From Equadaptatus sp045642025 (GTDB lineage: Bacteria; Synergistota; Synergistia; Synergistales; Synergistaceae): a stretch of DNA of 51,508 bases. Positions 49,931 to 51,508 of this stretch are shown here, piece after piece. The DNA lies in NCBI GenBank assembly GCA_045642025.1, contig JAZUIB010000040.1, positions 1 through 51,508 on the forward strand, written 5' to 3'. The notes under the pieces are model-generated. The model made no database searches. It was given only the letters and a program-made list of their open reading frames with translations, and had not been told where the DNA came from. Made by a program: the position numbers and the translations under genes. How positions within the stretch are numbered: the stretch's first letter is position 1; every line of letters starts with the position of its first letter.

Positions 49931-50275
49931 TTGACATTGATTAAGCAGTCTGAGGATTTTGAGTTAAGGCGCAATATGCGCGGCGGAGAGGGTTGTGCTA
50001 AGGCGTTCTGCGCGCCTATACTTAATAATATGGCGGTTACGGCAGCAAACCGTATGGAGCTTGAGCCGCTGGCAACTATCGGTCTTCACACGCATGTTGA
50101 CGATGAAGAGGTGTACGCGATTTTTTCCGGCGAGGGTATTTTTGTATACGGCGAGGGCGAGTGTCCTGCTTTGCCGGGTGATGTTTTTGTCACTCATCAG
50201 GGTATGTCTCATGCACTTCGCAATACAAGCGCAACTGAACCGCTTGTATTCTTTGCCGTGATGGCGAAGAAATAG
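49931..50275 (+). CDS. Small cupin protein
   Basis: A 114-residue single-domain cupin. GLHTHVDDEEVYAIFSGEG is cupin motif 1, with metal ligands His, His and Glu; PGDVFVTHQGMSHAL is motif 2, with the last His. It is a metal-binding beta-barrel of unknown substrate. TTG 49931 has AAAGGGG eight bases upstream; a GTG at 49922 in frame overlaps this site. TATAAT at 49865-49870 may be its -10. It is a lone gene. Confidence 0.85.
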   Translation: MTLIKQSEDFELRRNMRGGEGCAKAFCAPILNNMAVTAANRMELEPLATIGLHTHVDDEEVYAIFSGEGIFVYGEGECPALPGDVFVTHQGMSHALRNTSATEPLVFFAVMAKK

Positions 50276-50342
50276 TATTTATATTCTCGGAAGAATAGTA
50301 ATTATAATATACCGCAAGGTTTTTGTGCGGTGTCAGTTTGCG

Positions 50343-50475
50343 TTCGCAAGTGAAACGAGCGCTTAGGTTATAGGTTTCAACGTCCGTTTCAGCGGACGCC
50401 TCCGATACTCTCGAATATTTCGGTATTCTCTGTACGGTTATTCGGTAATTTGTATTTAGTAATTGGTGATTTGAT
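50343..50475. repeat. Repeat-rich intergenic block with copy 2 of the 21-base repeat
   Basis: The 21-base word at 50343-50363 (minus strand AGCGCTCGTTTCACTTGCGAA over 20 shared positions) matches 468-488. It is followed by a CGTCCG/CGGACG hairpin (50381-50398), a TACTCTCG...GGTATTCTCTGTACGG stretch that resembles 2210-2242, and GGTTATTCGGTAATTTG-type words (50435-50474). No gene is visible in 50276-50560. Confidence 0.6.
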
Positions 50476-50515
50476 TTTTCGCACCGAGTACAGTGGCTTC
50501 AGTGTTTTTTTCTGT

Positions 50516-50543
50516 CAGTTGCAATATTTCAGTTGCAATATTT
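50516..50543 (+). repeat. 14-base perfect tandem duplication
   Basis: CAGTTGCAATATTT occurs twice in a row, immediately before the AAAGGAG ribosome binding site of the aminotransferase gene. It holds a TTGCAA and TATTT in each copy, so it may affect the promoter or leader. Confidence 0.7.
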
Positions 50544-50560
50544 CAAAGGAGTGAGTATCT

Positions 50561-51508
50561 GTGTCAACAAAAGTTATTTTCCCTAATTCCAGAATGTCTT
50601 CTATACCAATGTCGGGCGGTATTCGTGAAATTCTTTCCCGCGCAAATGAGCTTGCGGCGGAGGGTAAGAATATTATCCATATGGAAATCGGTCGTCCTGA
50701 TTTTGATTCGCCTAAATGTGCTAAAGATGCCGCCATTAGTGCTCTTCAAAACGGCGATGTGCATTATACGGATATGGGCGGTACTCAGGAGCTCCGCGAG
50801 GCTGTCGCCGCAAAATACAAACGTGTCAACAATATGGACGTTGATCCGAACAGAAACATTGTCATTACTGTCGGCGCTATTGAGGCTCTCACAGCAACAC
50901 TTCTCACGCTTTGTGAGCCTGGTGACGAGGTTGTTGTCCCTGCGCCTTATTTTTCTGCTTACGCAGACCAGTTGGCTATCGCTCAGCTGAAACTCGTCCC
51001 TGTTATGACGCGCATGGAGGATAATTTTGAGCTTCGCCCCGAAGCTCTTACGGCTGCAATTACGCCGAAGACAAGGGCAATTCTCATAAACACACCGAAT
51101 AATCCGAGCGGTGCTGTTTATTCAAGGGAAAATCTTGCCGCAATAGCAAAAATCGCAATTAAACACGATCTTTGGGTGATTGCAGACGAGCCTTATGAGT
51201 GTTTCCTGTATGAGGGTGAGCATTTCAGCATCGCAAGTATTCCTGAGATGAAGGAGCGCACGGTAACGCTTTCCGCCGCTTCAAAAACCTGGTCAATGAC
51301 AGGCTGGCGCGTCGGCTGGATAATATGCCCCGACGCAATGCGCCCTTATGTCAACAAATGTCATCAGAATCTCACGACTTGCGCAACGTCGTTCGCGCAG
51401 GCAGGTGTCGCGGAAGCGTTCCGCAGCGCTGACGAAGATGTAAAGGCAATGGTTGCCGAATATAAACGCCGCCGCGATATGGTTATGGACTGGTTCTCAA
51501 AAATCGAC
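50561..51508 (+). CDS. Class I/II pyridoxal-phosphate aminotransferase (partial, cut by window end)
   Basis: 316 codons are visible from GTG 50561, which has AAAGGAG 10 bases upstream, and the frame is open at the window edge. NTPNNPSGAVYS is the aminotransferase substrate/PLP region, VIADEPYE holds the PLP-ring Asp, and SAASKTWSMTGWRVGW carries the Schiff-base Lys and phosphate-binding Arg. The early PMSGGIREIL and IGRPDFDSP fit the aspartate/aromatic (fold I, subgroup I-gamma) type. Expected to transaminate amino acids with an oxoacid acceptor in fermentation. About 70-80 C-terminal residues are missing; substrate is open. Confidence 0.92.
   Translation, partial: MSTKVIFPNSRMSSIPMSGGIREILSRANELAAEGKNIIHMEIGRPDFDSPKCAKDAAISALQNGDVHYTDMGGTQELREAVAAKYKRVNNMDVDPNRNIVITVGAIEALTATLLTLCEPGDEVVVPAPYFSAYADQLAIAQLKLVPVMTRMEDNFELRPEALTAAITPKTRAILINTPNNPSGAVYSRENLAAIAKIAIKHDLWVIADEPYECFLYEGEHFSIASIPEMKERTVTLSAASKTWSMTGWRVGWIICPDAMRPYVNKCHQNLTTCATSFAQAGVAEAFRSADEDVKAMVAEYKRRRDMVMDWFSKID

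Overview
The window looks like chromosomal DNA of an anaerobic, amino-acid-fermenting, Gram-negative (diderm) bacterium. The best fit is the phylum Synergistota; this is inferred from gene content, since no rRNA or other phylogenetic marker was compared. The pointers are a sodium-pumping decarboxylase with two-subunit class I fumarase, lipid A genes (an LpxL-type acyltransferase and a complete Ara4N/arn set), a TAXI-type TRAP transporter with a DUF1850 protein, several amidohydrolases, a YfcC carrier and a ferredoxin. No rRNA, tRNA, CRISPR array, insertion sequence or prophage was found.

Layout. 1-650: a structured RNA with its own promoter and hairpin terminator (6S-like candidate), then repeat-rich noncoding DNA. 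650-2092 proS. 2108-2418 more of the same repeats. 2479-2775 a TrpR-fold regulator. 2797-9022 (minus) an eight-gene run: mmdA-mmdD-mmdC-mmdB (Na+-translocating decarboxylase), two fumarase subunits, a lipid A acyltransferase and an RNase H-fold protein, with a good promoter at 9063-9091. 9164-9920 a small membrane protein divergent from a 2[4Fe-4S] ferredoxin. 9973-13394 (minus) a membrane GT2, an LplT-like transporter and thiD. 13495-16491 (minus) dapA-dapB-lysC behind a lysine riboswitch with a terminator. 16816-18684 an LtaS-like phosphotransferase. 18803-20221 a GlcD-type oxidase. 20479-22499 a membrane Ser/Thr kinase divergent from a helix-turn-helix protein.

22687-30103 (minus) is the most unusual part: a membrane-anchored LivK-like receptor with a cytoplasmic N-terminal domain, a 1014-residue protein made of two complete AMP-forming acyl-CoA-synthetase-like units, a YfcC carrier and an M20D amidohydrolase. 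These could work together to sense, import, cleave and CoA-activate N-acylated compounds (inference). 30205-38636 holds DUF1850, a 7-TM unknown, a TAXI receptor with fused permease, deoC, a GNAT, a RocB-like M20 hydrolase and a C45 Ntn-hydrolase.

38719-39903 rsmG and an RNHCP protein. 40037-48568 (minus) is a run starting with a TIGR02757 protein and an unrecognised protein, followed by arnT-arnB-arnC-arnA(formyltransferase)-arnA(decarboxylase)-arnD and one small SMR-type flippase. Here ArnA is split into two overlapping genes. 48836-50275 XRE regulator, ribbon-helix-helix protein and cupin. 50561-end: an aminotransferase cut by the window edge. Many genes have a clear Shine-Dalgarno sequence at an internal start, and those starts were preferred.
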